Shown here: positions 44,600 through 45,451 of the stretch, piece after piece | How positions within the stretch are numbered: position 1 is the stretch's first letter | How the letters are laid out: each line of letters opens with the position of its first letter | Origin: Welwitschia mirabilis | Lineage: Eukaryota > Gnetophyta > Gnetopsida > Welwitschiales | Assembly: GCA_051453625.1 (NCBI GenBank) | Contig: JBOZIK010000001.1 | Location: 258,724,919-258,770,369, forward strand | Reading direction: 5' to 3' | Length of the DNA: 45,451 nucleotides | Program-made: the position numbers and the translations under genes | The notes under the pieces: generated by a model | Told to the model about the DNA's origin: nothing | Database searches by the model: none | The model's input: the letters and a program-made list of their open reading frames with translations, nothing else

Positions 44600-45451
44600 T
44601 TCTAATTCAGAAAGATCAATAGATCCATTACAATGTATTTTCTATATAGGATAAGGACATAATCATTTAGATGTTAACATGTTATGTAAAAGATATACTC
44701 TAGTATTATATAAAAGGAAAAGTTGGCCTAGTTCAAATTTTTCATGAAGTAATTTTTAATCATGTTTGAACTTAGCTTAGGCTTTGTAAATGAGTTAACA
44801 ACGTATAGCACAAGTACATTTCCCATCAAGATGATCAGGTTGGACTAATCTATGTTTAATATTCTTATGAAAGTCTACAAGATTAAGTTGATTACAAGAA
44901 TGATAAGAGTATAACAACATCAACAAATAAAATAAAAACTTTTCCATATATTAGTTTATAAGGTGAAAAAATAAGAGAATTATATCAAGTATCACAGTAA
45001 GCCAAAAAACATTATTTATCCTAAAAGATCAAGATTTCTTATTAACAAAGAAAAGCTTTTATAGCATGTTATTTATTTCTTTATTTTCGTTTTCTTTTTA
45101 ATCATTTGTTTATGAATGATAAGAATAAACTACTCTATGTTCAATTCCAATGTATAAAATAAGTTTTTAAAATTTTTATTAATAAAATAAGTTTCTTAAT
45201 CACTAAAGATAATCATTAAAAAAATCAAAACATTAAAAAATATGAGTTCTAAAAAAATTACAAATAGTTAGAACATCATTCGTAGAAGTAGAAATAGTTT
45301 AACCTATTTAGTAACATAATCAAATGTTATAACCTATATTTTATAAACTTTAGTTAATAGAGTTTCTAAACTCTGTAAAACATTTTTAATATTAATTCTA
45401 ATGAAAATCCTTTTTTTTTATTCTTAGAGAGAATTTATTTTTAACCATATA
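44600..45451 (-). pseudogene. G3 integrase relic, C-terminal part
   Basis: Matches G1 1-850 in order. The third integrase block is recognisable near 45080-45130 as a VYSYHSxTNDxKENENK reading, the counterpart of LPQTNGxAENLNRE in G1. Downstream, GGxGAAAAA-type and CAAGTACATTT blocks correspond to G1 390 and 240. More decayed than G1. Rightwards it runs off the window, so RT and gag are not seen. Confidence 0.6.

Larger units (their letters stand above)
38894..45451 (-). mobile_element. G3: second Athila-like copy, 5' part beyond the right edge
   Basis: From right to left: pol end (45451-44600), long non-coding stretch, env-like ORF (42314-41050), then 3' LTR (40505-38894). The LTR matches the G1 5' LTR, and 44607-44823 with 45060-45451 match the G1 pol end. 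Same strand as G1, but it is a separate copy because both contain the same pol segment. A pol to env-like to LTR order fits Athila elements. Confidence 0.7.

Overview
The window looks like heterochromatic, gene-free DNA from a large plant genome. No host gene, tRNA, rRNA, CRISPR or bacterial feature could be supported. Almost everything recognisable is decayed LTR retrotransposon. The base composition is strongly AT-rich. In-frame stops fall mostly where related proteins have Gln, Arg or Trp, and key residues change as C-to-T or G-to-A would predict (Asp to Asn, Gly to Glu, Cys to Tyr). This fits long-term deamination of methylated cytosine in silenced repeats. The short ORFs are fragments of these dead elements.

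Layout. (1) 1-7060, minus strand: G1, an Athila-like Ty3/gypsy element cut by the left edge. From right to left it has a 5' LTR (5926-7060), a tRNA-Asp-type primer site, a leader with a ~100-bp tandem repeat, gag, protease, RT/RNase H and integrase. (2) 7061-8626 and 37898-38893: an older host segment split by the next element, with unrecognised minus-strand coding relics. (3) 8627-37892, plus strand: G2, a second Ty3/gypsy element with both LTRs and a near-matching target duplication (ATAGG/GTAGG). (4) 10580-28758, minus strand: C1, a Sirevirus-like Ty1/copia element inserted in the gag of G2 (AGTCA/GGTCA). (5) 16696-25958, minus strand: C2, a related Sirevirus-like element inserted near the gag/protease junction of C1. 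(6) 38894-45451, minus strand: G3, a second copy of the G1 family cut by the right edge, with its 3' LTR, an env-like ORF and the end of pol.

Order of events inferred from nesting: the host segment and the G1/G3 family are present, then G2, then C1, then C2. C2 keeps an intact gag CCHC knuckle and protease DSG triad, while C1 and G2 have lost residues in the matching motifs, which agrees with this order.

Most worth follow-up: a ~2.3-kb unrecognised plus-strand reading frame after the pol of G2 (34477-36800), preceded by a 32-bp minisatellite and a TATA box; related-looking 'plant transposon protein' third ORFs in both copia elements and in the gypsy G3; and a palindrome-cored repeat family in the G1/G3 leader, LTR and 3' region. 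Element borders were set by eye from paired LTRs and should be refined by alignment.
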